A stretch of DNA of 64,000 nt, taken from positions 186,809 to 250,808 of the forward strand of contig NZ_CM002299.1 of NCBI RefSeq assembly GCF_000153125.2. Reading direction: 5' to 3'. The stretch comes from Congregibacter litoralis KT71. Its GTDB lineage: Bacteria > Pseudomonadota > Gammaproteobacteria > Pseudomonadales > Halieaceae. A program made the translations under genes and the position numbers. Each line of letters starts with the position of its first letter. The first letter of the stretch is position 1. The notes below the pieces were generated by a model. It was given only the letters and a program-made list of their open reading frames with translations, made no database searches and was not told the origin of the DNA. This document shows positions 33,131-40,607 of this stretch, in pieces.

Positions 33131-33233
33131 GAGTTGTGGGTTTTCACATTATTTGAAAAATTAATCGTCCTAAGTGAACCAAAAAAATTGGCTTATTACC
33201 GTTGCAATGAATGGCTTAGATTTTTAGTCTCTG

Positions 33234-34181
33234 TCACGACTTCAAGTATTTTTCTATCAGCGATTTGTTCTTCTCTCTGGCTGTTTGCTCAAACTTCAAA
33301 ACAGTTTCCATAAAGACCTCTGCAGCCGGACTAATGGTCCGGTTCTTTAGAAATATGAATCCGTGCACTGGCGCTATCCAAGGGTTCTGAAAGTTGAGCA
33401 GAATAAGTTCGCCCGATTCAAGTTCGGATTCAATCTGTGAGGGTATAGCGGCGCCAATTGCGTTGCTTTGCGAGACGAGCATTCGCGCGGTGGAGAAATC
33501 GTCTATTTCTACGGATGGCACTAGATGGCCACTTTCAACATCAATGTCCGATTGGCCCGGTATCGCCTCGGCCAGGCCCGCGGGTACACGAATTGAAACC
33601 AGCGGAAATTGATCTAATTCCGCCCTGCTTGGCTTCCTGTTCGTGGCGAGGGGATGCTCTTTTCTACAAAAAACCACCATTTGATGCTCGCTTACCTTTT
33701 CTATCGATAAGCCATCTTCAAGGGTGGCAGCTTCAATTGCGGCGAATCCCAGGTCTACGGTCCGATTGAGAACATATTCGTTCACCGTTTGCCAGTTTCC
33801 GGTGTGCGCTCGATATCGGAGGTTCGGAAAGTCTCTGATCATCTTTCCGAGCGCTGCGTTACCGGATACTTGCGCGGGATACATGCCCAACGCCACACAA
33901 AACTCCCCAACGTTCAGGCCGCGCATCAGGTCAATTTCGCGCCGGAGTTCCTCTGTGTTGTTAACGATGTCCGCTGCACGGCGAATGAACGCTTCGCCAT
34001 AGCGAGTTGGCGTTACCGTCTGGTGTTCGCGATCAAACAGTGTGACACCGAGGTCTGCCTCAAGATTTCCGATACTTCGGGAAAAGGCTGATTGCGAGAT
34101 ATTCGCCTGGTTGGCTGCCCGGGTGAAGTTCCCGTTCTTGAAGAGACTGAGGGCGTGTTGTAACTGACGATACGTAATCAC
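33234..34181 (-). CDS. LysR-family transcriptional regulator, divergent from the sulfatase gene
   Basis: 315 residues from GTG 34181. The N-terminal winged helix-turn-helix includes FTRAANQANISQSAFSRSIGNLEADLG, followed by a periplasmic-binding-protein-like effector domain (about 90-300). I prefer GTG 34181 to an ATG at 34235 because LysR proteins start 4-6 residues before the LQHAL helix. It also leaves about 95 bases between the divergent genes, room for a promoter and operator. The effector is unknown. Its position suggests control of the adjacent sulfatase gene, as is usual for divergent LysR pairs; that is inference. Confidence 0.88.
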   Translation of the reverse strand: MITYRQLQHALSLFKNGNFTRAANQANISQSAFSRSIGNLEADLGVTLFDREHQTVTPTRYGEAFIRRAADIVNNTEELRREIDLMRGLNVGEFCVALGMYPAQVSGNAALGKMIRDFPNLRYRAHTGNWQTVNEYVLNRTVDLGFAAIEAATLEDGLSIEKVSEHQMVVFCRKEHPLATNRKPSRAELDQFPLVSIRVPAGLAEAIPGQSDIDVESGHLVPSVEIDDFSTARMLVSQSNAIGAAIPSQIESELESGELILLNFQNPWIAPVHGFIFLKNRTISPAAEVFMETVLKFEQTAREKNKSLIEKYLKS

Positions 34182-34200
34182 TATGAGTTTTTCGCAGCAA

Positions 34201-34230
34201 ATTGATTCAATTAATGCATTAGAGGTCAAT
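34201..34230. promoter_or_regulatory. palindromic candidate LysR operator
   Basis: TAATGCATTA (34212-34221) is a perfect 10-bp palindrome lying within a wider TTGA...TCAA arrangement (34202-34229), between the LysR gene and the sulfatase gene. LysR sites commonly contain an interrupted palindrome with a T-N11-A core. It overlaps the longer reading of the LysR gene, which argues further for the GTG 34181 start. Confidence 0.45.
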
Positions 34231-34275
34231 ACCATGGCGTGGTCAAATGGCGAGGTCGTGACCTAAAGGATCGTT

Positions 34276-36621
34276 ATGAACCTCAAACTACTAGTTGCGC
34301 CTCTGGCGGTAACCCTCGGCCTTCTCTCTCATGGGCAAGACGCCTCGGCCCAGAATCTCGATCGCACGGTATTGCCGATTCATCCGCCGGAGGTCGCCCT
34401 CTACACAGAGCTTGATGCTCGCAACGCTGAACCGCCCGAGCGATTTCAGGTCACGGCTCCCCAGGGGGCGCCAAACGTATTATTGATAATGATCGATGAT
34501 ATGGGCTTCGGCGTCTCAAGTACCTTTGGCGGACCTGCCCGTATGCCGACTCTCGATGAGCTTGCGGATTCAGGCCTCCGCTACAATCGATTCCACACCA
34601 CAGCCATGTGCGCCCCTACTCGTGCAGCACTGCTCAGCGGTCGAAATCACCATATGAACAATATGGGCTCGATCACCGAAACGGCGACGGCGTTTCCCGG
34701 GAATACCGGCGTGATTCCCCTTAACATTTCTCCGATCTCTAACGTGCTGCGACTTAATGGTTACAGCACTGCACAGTTCGGTAAAAATCATGAGACAGCT
34801 GCATGGGAAGTCAGTCCATCCGGGGCGACTGATCGCTGGCCCACGCGCAAAGGGTTTGACAAGTTTTATGGGTTTTTTGGCGGTGAGACAAACCAATGGG
34901 CGCCATTAATCTACGATGGAATGACCCCCGTTGAGCTGCCCGACGACCCTGACTACAACTTTATGACGGACATGACGGACGAGGCGATCGAATGGGTAAG
35001 TTTCCAACAGGCCCTGACCCCCGAAAAGCCTTTTTTCTTGTACTTCGCTCCCGGTGCCACTCACGCACCTCACCATGTACCGGCGGACTGGATTGCCAGA
35101 TATAAAGGACAGTTTGATCAGGGATGGGACAAACTTCGGGAAGAGACGCTGGCACGGCAGATTGCCCTTGGCGTGGTGCCGGAAGGTACACAGCTGGCCC
35201 CGAAACCGCCAGGAATCAAGGATTGGGACGATCACACAGTCGATGAGAAGCGTCTACTCGCTCGACAGATGGAAGTCTTTGCCGCGTTCGCAGAGTACGC
35301 CGATACGGAAATCGGCCGCTTAGTCGACTCTCTTAGAGAGATGGGCGAACTCGACAACACACTGGTGTTTTACATCGCCGGTGATAATGGCACCAGCGCT
35401 GAAGGCGGCGCGCTCGGTGTTTCCAACGAGTACACATCAATTAACGGTGTGCCCGAGACGACCGAAGCAATGCTTGAGCACTATGATGATTGGGGAGGCC
35501 CAATGACCTACCCGCACATGGCCATCGGCTGGGCTATTGCCAGTGATACGCCCTTTACCTGGGCCAAGCAGGTGGCTTCTGACTTTGGTGGCACCCGAAA
35601 CGGAATGGTGATTCATTGGCCAGAAAATTTTGAAGGTAGCGGCGAGGTACGTAGCCAGTTCGCGCATGTTACTGACATCGTGCCTACAATCCTTGAGGCG
35701 ACCAGGATACCTGAGCCGACCATGGTCAACGGTATCCCTCAGGTTCCGATTCAGGGCAAAAGCCTGATCAGTACCTTTGACGATGCTACTGCGGAAACGG
35801 GTCATAGGACGCAGTACTTTGAACTTTTCGGTAACCGTGCGATTTATCATGAAGGCTGGTTGGCACGCACGATCCACAAGGAGCCGTGGGCTCGCGAACC
35901 GATCGCGACCCTCGAGAACGACATCTGGGAACTATTCGATACAGACTCTGACTTCAGCTTGACCAACGACCTGGCTTCCGAGGAACCCCAAAGACTCGCA
36001 GAATTGCAGGCCTTGTTCATGGAGGTAGCGTCCGTAAACCACGCCCTGCCGATTGATGATCGCAGTTTCGAGAGAATGAATGCTGATATCGCTGGTCGAC
36101 CCGACCTTATGGCGGGACGAACGTCGCTTACCCTAAGTGACGGGATGCGCGACATGGGTGAAAACGCTTTCATCAATGTAAAGAACAAGTCGCACACGAT
36201 TACCGCGGAAGTTGACGTGCCTACCGATGGTGGCAATGGTGTGATTCTGGCGCAAGGTGGTCGCTTTGGTGGCTGGAGTCTTTACATTAAGGATGGCAAA
36301 CCCAGTTATACCTACAACTACCTTAACCAGCAGCGCACAACGATTGCCGCGTCGGACGAATTACCCGCTGGTAAATCGATGATTCGACTGGATTTTGACT
36401 ATGACGGCGGTGGCGCTGGGATGGGAGCGACAGGGACTTTATTTGTCAATGAAAAAGCAGTTGATAGCGCGCGCATAGACCGGACAGAAGCACTTGTTTT
36501 CTCTATGGATGAGACGGCGGATGTTGGTGTCGATGGCGCGACTCCGGTAGTAGAGAATTATGGTTCGGTGGATGGGCGATTCTCGGGCAAAGTGATCAAA
36601 GTCACCATCGATGTGGAGTAA
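34276..36621 (+). CDS. secreted type I arylsulfatase (formylglycine-dependent)
   Basis: Hydrolyses sulfate esters, probably in the periplasm or outside the cell; 781 residues. A Sec signal peptide ends in ASA-QN (about residue 25). NVLLIMIDDMGFG carries the metal-binding Asp pair, and C112-A-P-T-R116 followed by ALLSGR is the C-x-P-x-R site whose cysteine is converted to formylglycine. GKNHETA, GDNGTSAEGG and HAPHHVP supply other active-site residues. The C-terminal roughly 200 residues form a beta-rich domain after the catalytic core (long for the family, but similar long forms occur in marine bacteria). The substrate cannot be read from sequence. No formylglycine-generating enzyme lies in the window, so maturation would need one elsewhere. 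Confidence 0.92.
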   Translation: MNLKLLVAPLAVTLGLLSHGQDASAQNLDRTVLPIHPPEVALYTELDARNAEPPERFQVTAPQGAPNVLLIMIDDMGFGVSSTFGGPARMPTLDELADSGLRYNRFHTTAMCAPTRAALLSGRNHHMNNMGSITETATAFPGNTGVIPLNISPISNVLRLNGYSTAQFGKNHETAAWEVSPSGATDRWPTRKGFDKFYGFFGGETNQWAPLIYDGMTPVELPDDPDYNFMTDMTDEAIEWVSFQQALTPEKPFFLYFAPGATHAPHHVPADWIARYKGQFDQGWDKLREETLARQIALGVVPEGTQLAPKPPGIKDWDDHTVDEKRLLARQMEVFAAFAEYADTEIGRLVDSLREMGELDNTLVFYIAGDNGTSAEGGALGVSNEYTSINGVPETTEAMLEHYDDWGGPMTYPHMAIGWAIASDTPFTWAKQVASDFGGTRNGMVIHWPENFEGSGEVRSQFAHVTDIVPTILEATRIPEPTMVNGIPQVPIQGKSLISTFDDATAETGHRTQYFELFGNRAIYHEGWLARTIHKEPWAREPIATLENDIWELFDTDSDFSLTNDLASEEPQRLAELQALFMEVASVNHALPIDDRSFERMNADIAGRPDLMAGRTSLTLSDGMRDMGENAFINVKNKSHTITAEVDVPTDGGNGVILAQGGRFGGWSLYIKDGKPSYTYNYLNQQRTTIAASDELPAGKSMIRLDFDYDGGGAGMGATGTLFVNEKAVDSARIDRTEALVFSMDETADVGVDGATPVVENYGSVDGRFSGKVIKVTIDVE

Positions 36622-36727
36622 ACGACCTTGCATTGAAGGGGTTACCACCAGGTGTCTAAAAAATATAAGCTTTTCGAATCATCGCGATGAGACAAGTATC
36701 ACCTCGGCGGTACTTTCGACGTGAGTT

Positions 36728-36770
36728 ACCTGACTACAGGTGAGTCCGATGTTACCAGGTGCTGCCTGGT
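36728..36770. other. two adjacent small stem-loops in the sulfatase 3' intergenic region
   Basis: ACCTG-ACTA-CAGGT (36728-36741) and ACCAGG-TGCTG-CCTGGT (36754-36770) are perfect short hairpins between the convergent sulfatase and 36790 genes. No T tract follows on either strand, so they are not standard terminators. They may still block read-through or protect 3' ends. Confidence 0.45.
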
Positions 36771-36789
36771 TGTCAGGGGGTGAGTGGAG

Positions 36790-37581
36790 TCAGTCACGGG
36801 GATGAAGGAGCGCTCTTTCGCAGATGGCCTTTACGTCATGGGACTGTCCTAAATCTTCGAGTACCAGATATAGCGTGATCAGATATAGACCGACCATGAC
36901 AAAGTCACTGCGTAGCTGGTAGTCATGCTCAATGAAAAAATCGAAAAGAGCATTGAAAGATTCTTTGAAAACTTCGATAGAAAAACGTTGGGAACGCTGC
37001 TGACTGCCAAAATGCGCCTGTAGTAAGCCCCGCAGTTCCTCCGTTTCCTCAGGGCCAAGATCTTTCCTCAGAAAGCCCATGTCATACAGGGCCCGATCTA
37101 GAAGCTCCGGGTCCGGTGAGTAGAAACCGCGATAAAGATCAATCATGCCGAGGCGGAATTTACTGTCCAGTTGCGCATGGAGGCCGTTGGGCAGGAAGTG
37201 AAGTTGTGCACGGTTCTTCACAAATCGTGAATAGCGCAGATCGAGGAACATGCCTTGAGGGTTGAGGAACTGCCTGAAGTAGAAATACAGTATGGTGTCC
37301 CCTGTGGCTTTTCGCTGTGCCTTGGTGAGTTCCGATAGTGCTACTCCGGATGCTTTTTTTATCTGTAATCCGGGGATTGGCGGTATGCTGCGGACCAACA
37401 ACGAGACTCCTGCCCCGGAGGTCACCTGCCAAGCCATGCGGCGCATTTGCTTGAGTAGCGGGCGCCATTCGATGGCATCCCAGCCGTGCCCGGGTACAAA
37501 CCCCAATAGCTGGCGTAAATCCCGGGGTAAAACGCCCAGCAGTTTTTCCGGAAGTTTCTGGTCCTGAGCATTTTTGTTCAT
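36790..37581 (-). CDS. protein of unknown function, mostly helical, coupled to the NAD(P)-binding gene
   Basis: I do not recognise this 263-residue protein. It has no signal peptide, and predicted helices dominate. A central aromatic-rich segment (LYFYFRQFLNPQGMFLDLRYSRF) and a C-terminal hydrophobic helix (FVMVGLYLITLYLVLEDLG) could associate with the membrane. The N-terminus (LPRDLRQLLGFVPGHGWDAIEW) is rich in Trp and Pro. Its ATG overlaps the TAA of the upstream gene by one base (TAATG), so the two are translated together. The neighbour suggests a lipid or redox role, but that is only context. Confidence 0.7.
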   Translation of the reverse strand: MNKNAQDQKLPEKLLGVLPRDLRQLLGFVPGHGWDAIEWRPLLKQMRRMAWQVTSGAGVSLLVRSIPPIPGLQIKKASGVALSELTKAQRKATGDTILYFYFRQFLNPQGMFLDLRYSRFVKNRAQLHFLPNGLHAQLDSKFRLGMIDLYRGFYSPDPELLDRALYDMGFLRKDLGPEETEELRGLLQAHFGSQQRSQRFSIEVFKESFNALFDFFIEHDYQLRSDFVMVGLYLITLYLVLEDLGQSHDVKAICERALLHPRD

Positions 37582-39017
37582 TAACTATCGGTCTCCGCGA
37601 GCCTGGCCAATTTTTTTGTCCATCCACGAAACAGGAAAAGGTGCGCGGGAAACATCGCCCACCAGTAGAGCAAGCCCCAAACCCCTCTGGGATGCCAGTG
37701 CGCCGTGATCCGCAGCTCCGTAAGTCCGTGGTCCAGCGGTTTGATCTGGAACTCCAGTGCGCCAGATCCCGGTGCCTTAAGTCCGAATTCCAGGGTGAGA
37801 CTTCGTTCCTCCTGGAGAGCGAGGACGGTCCAATAGTCAATGCGATCACCAAGACGTAGCTCGGCAAAGCTTCGTCGGCCACGACTCAGCCCCGGTCCCC
37901 CGGCAATCCAGTCCATGATTTCGCGAATGAGCCATAGGCCATTCATGTAGTGATAGCGCTGCGGTCCACCAAGGCCGGTGATTAATCCCCAGAGAGCGGC
38001 GGGCTTCGCGCGGGTGATCGTGCTACTACCTGCGTGCTTGGAATAATAGGCGTTGTCATGACGATGACCGCGAAGCTGAAAGTTGCCGTCAGTCCAGCGG
38101 GCCAGGGTTTGGTGCTGTCTTTCCTGGCGAAGCGCCATGGCAACGGCGTCGTCCATAGTCAGCAGATGCTGCGGTGCTGCTTTTCGCAAAGGACCATCAT
38201 CAGCGGAAAATGAGTGCTTAAGCCCGGTGATCAGTGCGCGAGCGATGGGAGCTGGCACGGCCGTGACCAACCCAAGCCAGTAGGAAGACAGCGTCGGTGT
38301 CAGTACAGGCACCGGAATGATCAGCGGTGGACTTTTCCCGGCTTGACGCGCAATAGCGCGCATCATACTTGTGTAATCTACTTCCTCAGGTCCCGCCGCA
38401 TCATAAACCTGCCCCGCAGCTTCGTCGCTATGCGCGATTTTCCAGAGATACTCAAGGAGGTTTGAAAGGGCAATGGGCGGTGAAGTGGCCCGCACCCAAC
38501 GGGGTGTAATCATCACCGGAAGATTCAGTGCCAGATCCCGCATGACTTCAAATGCGGCTGACCCTGGACCAATGATGATTCCCGCCCGAATTTCCGTAAC
38601 AGGCACGGGGCCTTCACGAAGCACCTCGCCGGTATCCCTTCTGGAGCTAATGTGTTCACCTAAAGAAGATGAATCAGGTATCAATCCGCCGAGATAGATA
38701 ATCCGTTGAACGCCTGCATCTGCCGCAGCGCGCGCAAAGTTTTCCGCGGCGACCAGATCGAGCGCACCAAAATCTTTTCCTGCGGCCATGGAGTGCACCA
38801 GGTAAAACACAATGTCTGATTCGGCGAGTGCTGGTATCAGGGACCCGGGTTCCAGAGCATCAGCTTCTACAAGTTCGACGCCGGCCCAGTGCCGAGCTTC
38901 CAGAACTTCGCGATCGCGGGCGACGGCACGAACCGTCGCGCCACGATCAATTAAAAAGGGAACGAGGTTGCCGCCGATATAGCCCGACGCGCCGAATACA
39001 AGATAGCGTGTTGCCAC
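37581..39017 (-). CDS. NAD(P)-binding (NmrA/extended-SDR-like) protein with C-terminal DUF2867-like domain
   Basis: 478 residues. The N-terminal Rossmann fold opens with GASGYIGGNLVPFLI (residues 9-23), and VHSMAAGKDFGALD, IIYLGGLIP and ITEIRAGIIIGPGS-type motifs follow, as in NmrA-like and extended SDR proteins. The usual YxxxK catalytic pair is not obvious. From about residue 310 a second domain (RYHYMNGLWLIREIMDWIAGG, FAELRLGDRIDYWTVL, ELRITAHWHPRGVWGLLYWW) matches my memory of the DUF2867 fusion proteins. Substrate unknown; a role on lipid or quinone-like compounds is guesswork. Coupled to the 36790 gene. Confidence 0.85.
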   Translation of the reverse strand: MATRYLVFGASGYIGGNLVPFLIDRGATVRAVARDREVLEARHWAGVELVEADALEPGSLIPALAESDIVFYLVHSMAAGKDFGALDLVAAENFARAAADAGVQRIIYLGGLIPDSSSLGEHISSRRDTGEVLREGPVPVTEIRAGIIIGPGSAAFEVMRDLALNLPVMITPRWVRATSPPIALSNLLEYLWKIAHSDEAAGQVYDAAGPEEVDYTSMMRAIARQAGKSPPLIIPVPVLTPTLSSYWLGLVTAVPAPIARALITGLKHSFSADDGPLRKAAPQHLLTMDDAVAMALRQERQHQTLARWTDGNFQLRGHRHDNAYYSKHAGSSTITRAKPAALWGLITGLGGPQRYHYMNGLWLIREIMDWIAGGPGLSRGRRSFAELRLGDRIDYWTVLALQEERSLTLEFGLKAPGSGALEFQIKPLDHGLTELRITAHWHPRGVWGLLYWWAMFPAHLFLFRGWTKKLARLAETDS

Positions 39018-39198
39018 GATGTTATGTCGCCATACTCGAAGAGCCTGCCTGAAAACAGAGCGGCTAAGCCTACTATAGACAGCGCTACCACTTCTTGATC
39101 AGCCCGTTGTACCGTGGGAATTCATTGGTAAGGGTGTCCCAATTCCTCGTCGCGACCAGCGAAATGACCGCAGAGAAAGTTGAATTGAAAATCGAGGC

Positions 39199-39230
39199 AA
39201 AAAAAAGCGCCGTTCCCAAGGGTTCGGCGC
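39199..39230 (-). terminator. Rho-independent terminator of the RGxPPFKR repeat gene
   Basis: On the minus strand GCGCCG and CGGCGC (39230-39225 and 39212-39207) pair around a 12-base loop that itself contains CCCTTGGG, and eight T residues follow. It lies 19 bases after the stop codon of the 39249 gene. Confidence 0.93.
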
Positions 39231-39248
39231 ATCAGGGAGGGTTGCTCG

Positions 39249-39650
39249 TTAGCGGTGTCGTTTGAAGGGCGGACGACCGCGGAAAGTTGTGGACTTGGGT
39301 GCTTCTTCGACGATTTCCATGGAGGCGGCATCAACTACCGGTAGCTCAACCTGGCGTCGGTTGAAGGGCGGACGGCCTGTAAACTCCCGCTCCCAGACTG
39401 TTTCCGTCGCCACATCACTAACATTAACATCGCTGATTTCCATGGAAGCGATATCGACAGACTCCACAGCGACGCGCTCGCGCTTAAAGGGCGGCTTGCC
39501 GCGCATATCGACTTCCCAGCGGTATTCCGTTGCTGAATTTGTGGTATCTGACACGGCAACGCCGGAAAAGGACATGGCGGCTGTCGCGATTGCGGCTGCG
39601 ATTGCCGTACTGAAGTACTTTGCAGGCTGTGCTTTGTTACTCGCATTCAT
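39249..39650 (-). CDS. small secreted protein with RGxPPFKR repeats, unknown function
   Basis: 133 residues, not recognised. A Sec signal peptide covers about residues 1-34 (TAIAAAIATAAMSFSGVAVS). The mature part is almost entirely repeat: RGKPPFKR (50-57), TGRPPFNR (91-98) and RGRPPFKR (124-131). The first two sit in a 30-residue unit that also shares a leading WE and a trailing VD(I/A)ASMEI; the third copy is the half-unit that ends the chain. It is basic and has no cysteine. AGGAGAGG precedes the ATG, and a strong terminator follows, so it is a well-formed single-gene unit. A binding or structural role in the periplasm is plausible; nothing shows an enzyme. Confidence 0.8.
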   Translation of the reverse strand: MNASNKAQPAKYFSTAIAAAIATAAMSFSGVAVSDTTNSATEYRWEVDMRGKPPFKRERVAVESVDIASMEISDVNVSDVATETVWEREFTGRPPFNRRQVELPVVDAASMEIVEEAPKSTTFRGRPPFKRHR

Positions 39651-40058
39651 AGCGTAATACCTCTCCTGTTTTTCTCACATCTCATGGGTCTTCCCTCTCA
39701 TGAACCGTCCATGTAATGAACATTCCGCCTTATGGATCTGATCTTCATCAGACCCTGTTGCCAGGCAAGTGAGCGAAGACCGCTGAACAGGTGGCAATAC
39801 TAGACGAAAACCGCCGTGTAGCTGAACAAAGTGCTGAGAATTACCGATAGATTTTATCTATCGCATGAGGGTTTAAGAATTTGAAAATACACAATAACTC
39901 GTTTTACATGCCGACTTAGACCAACTGCGCACCCTGTTAATGCACTTTATGCGCCCTCACAGAGCGTTTTTGGAGGGGGTTAGCAATGCAAAACGAGCGG
40001 CACCTCTGTAAGCACTCGCTTTTCTGGCGAGTGGCGCGACTATTGCAAACAGCCTTGC
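39651..40058. other. intergenic region between the repeat-protein and retropepsin genes
   Basis: These 408 bases hold a hairpin (TCTGAT-CTTC-ATCAGA, 39737-39752) in the likely leader of the repeat-protein gene, and the palindrome described separately at 39845-39863. No gene is visible. The two flanking genes diverge, so both promoters should be here; I could not assign a -35/-10 pair to either one. Confidence 0.6.
39845..39863. promoter_or_regulatory. OxyR-type half-site (ATAG-N7-CTAT palindrome)
   Basis: CGATAGATTTTATCTATCG is a 19-bp perfect inverted repeat around TTT. Inside it, ATAG and CTAT are 7 bases apart with T and A at the inner positions, which matches one half of the E. coli OxyR motif (ATAGnTnnnAnCTAT). 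A second half-site at the expected phase is not present. It lies about 195 bases from each flanking gene. An OxyR-like regulator is encoded 0.7 kb away. Confidence 0.55.
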
Positions 40059-40571
40059 ATGACCGCGCGCCATTTACCCATTGTGATTCTGTTATGTCAG
40101 CTTTTAGCGGGCCCGGCGTGGGCACAACAAACCGTGGAGCTTCCGTTAATGACCGGGTCAGGTGGTGCGCTGGAGGTGGCCATGAGCGTTGGCGGTCAGC
40201 CCGTCACCTTTCTGCTGGACACGGGCGCTGCTATGGCGACGATCAATAGCGCGGTGTTTAAGTCCATTAGGGATCGGGGGAATGTGCGAAAAACCCGTGA
40301 AGTCGCCGCCAAGATGGCCGATGGCCGAACGCGAAGATTGAATGTTTACGAAATCGAAGCACTGCATCTGGTGGGCGGCTGCGACATCGGTCCCACCGAG
40401 GTAATCGTGGTTCCGGGATCGGGCCGTAACCTTCTGGGGCTTAATGTGCTCTCACATTTTGCACCCCTGACCTTATCCATGAACCCACCGGCCCTTGGTC
40501 TGAGCAATTGCGCACTGCCAACTCCCAACCATGGATCGATGGAGGGAGCGATCGCTGCCGTTGCTCCATGA
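40059..40571 (+). CDS. secreted retropepsin-like aspartic protease-family protein
   Basis: 170 residues. A signal peptide ends at WAQQ (about residue 22). The retropepsin-type core reads VTFLLDTGAAMATIN (about 50-64), with DTGA in the place of the catalytic D-[TS]-G. NLLGLNVLSHF near the C-terminus is the usual second conserved strand of the single-chain family. It is a one-lobe protein that would need to dimerise for a two-Asp site. A close cysteine pair (GGCDIG and LSNCA) may form a disulfide. Substrate unknown. It converges on the OxyR-like gene with a 36-base gap. Confidence 0.8.
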   Translation: MTARHLPIVILLCQLLAGPAWAQQTVELPLMTGSGGALEVAMSVGGQPVTFLLDTGAAMATINSAVFKSIRDRGNVRKTREVAAKMADGRTRRLNVYEIEALHLVGGCDIGPTEVIVVPGSGRNLLGLNVLSHFAPLTLSMNPPALGLSNCALPTPNHGSMEGAIAAVAP

Positions 40572-40607
40572 CGGTCCTTGCGAAGACACGCCCAGGGGCG
40601 TTTCTGC

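Larger units (their letters stand above)
32795..33233. other. intergenic tail of the island
   Basis: These 439 AT-rich bases contain the weak terminator above, a possible gene relic on the minus strand (32853-32995), the right arm of the 17-bp inverted repeat (33114-33130), and an IS-end-like sequence right after it (33133-33165). No intact gene is visible. Confidence 0.6.

Noticed and set aside
36754..36770. Terminator for the sulfatase gene
   Set aside because: The hairpin is good but has no T tract on either strand.
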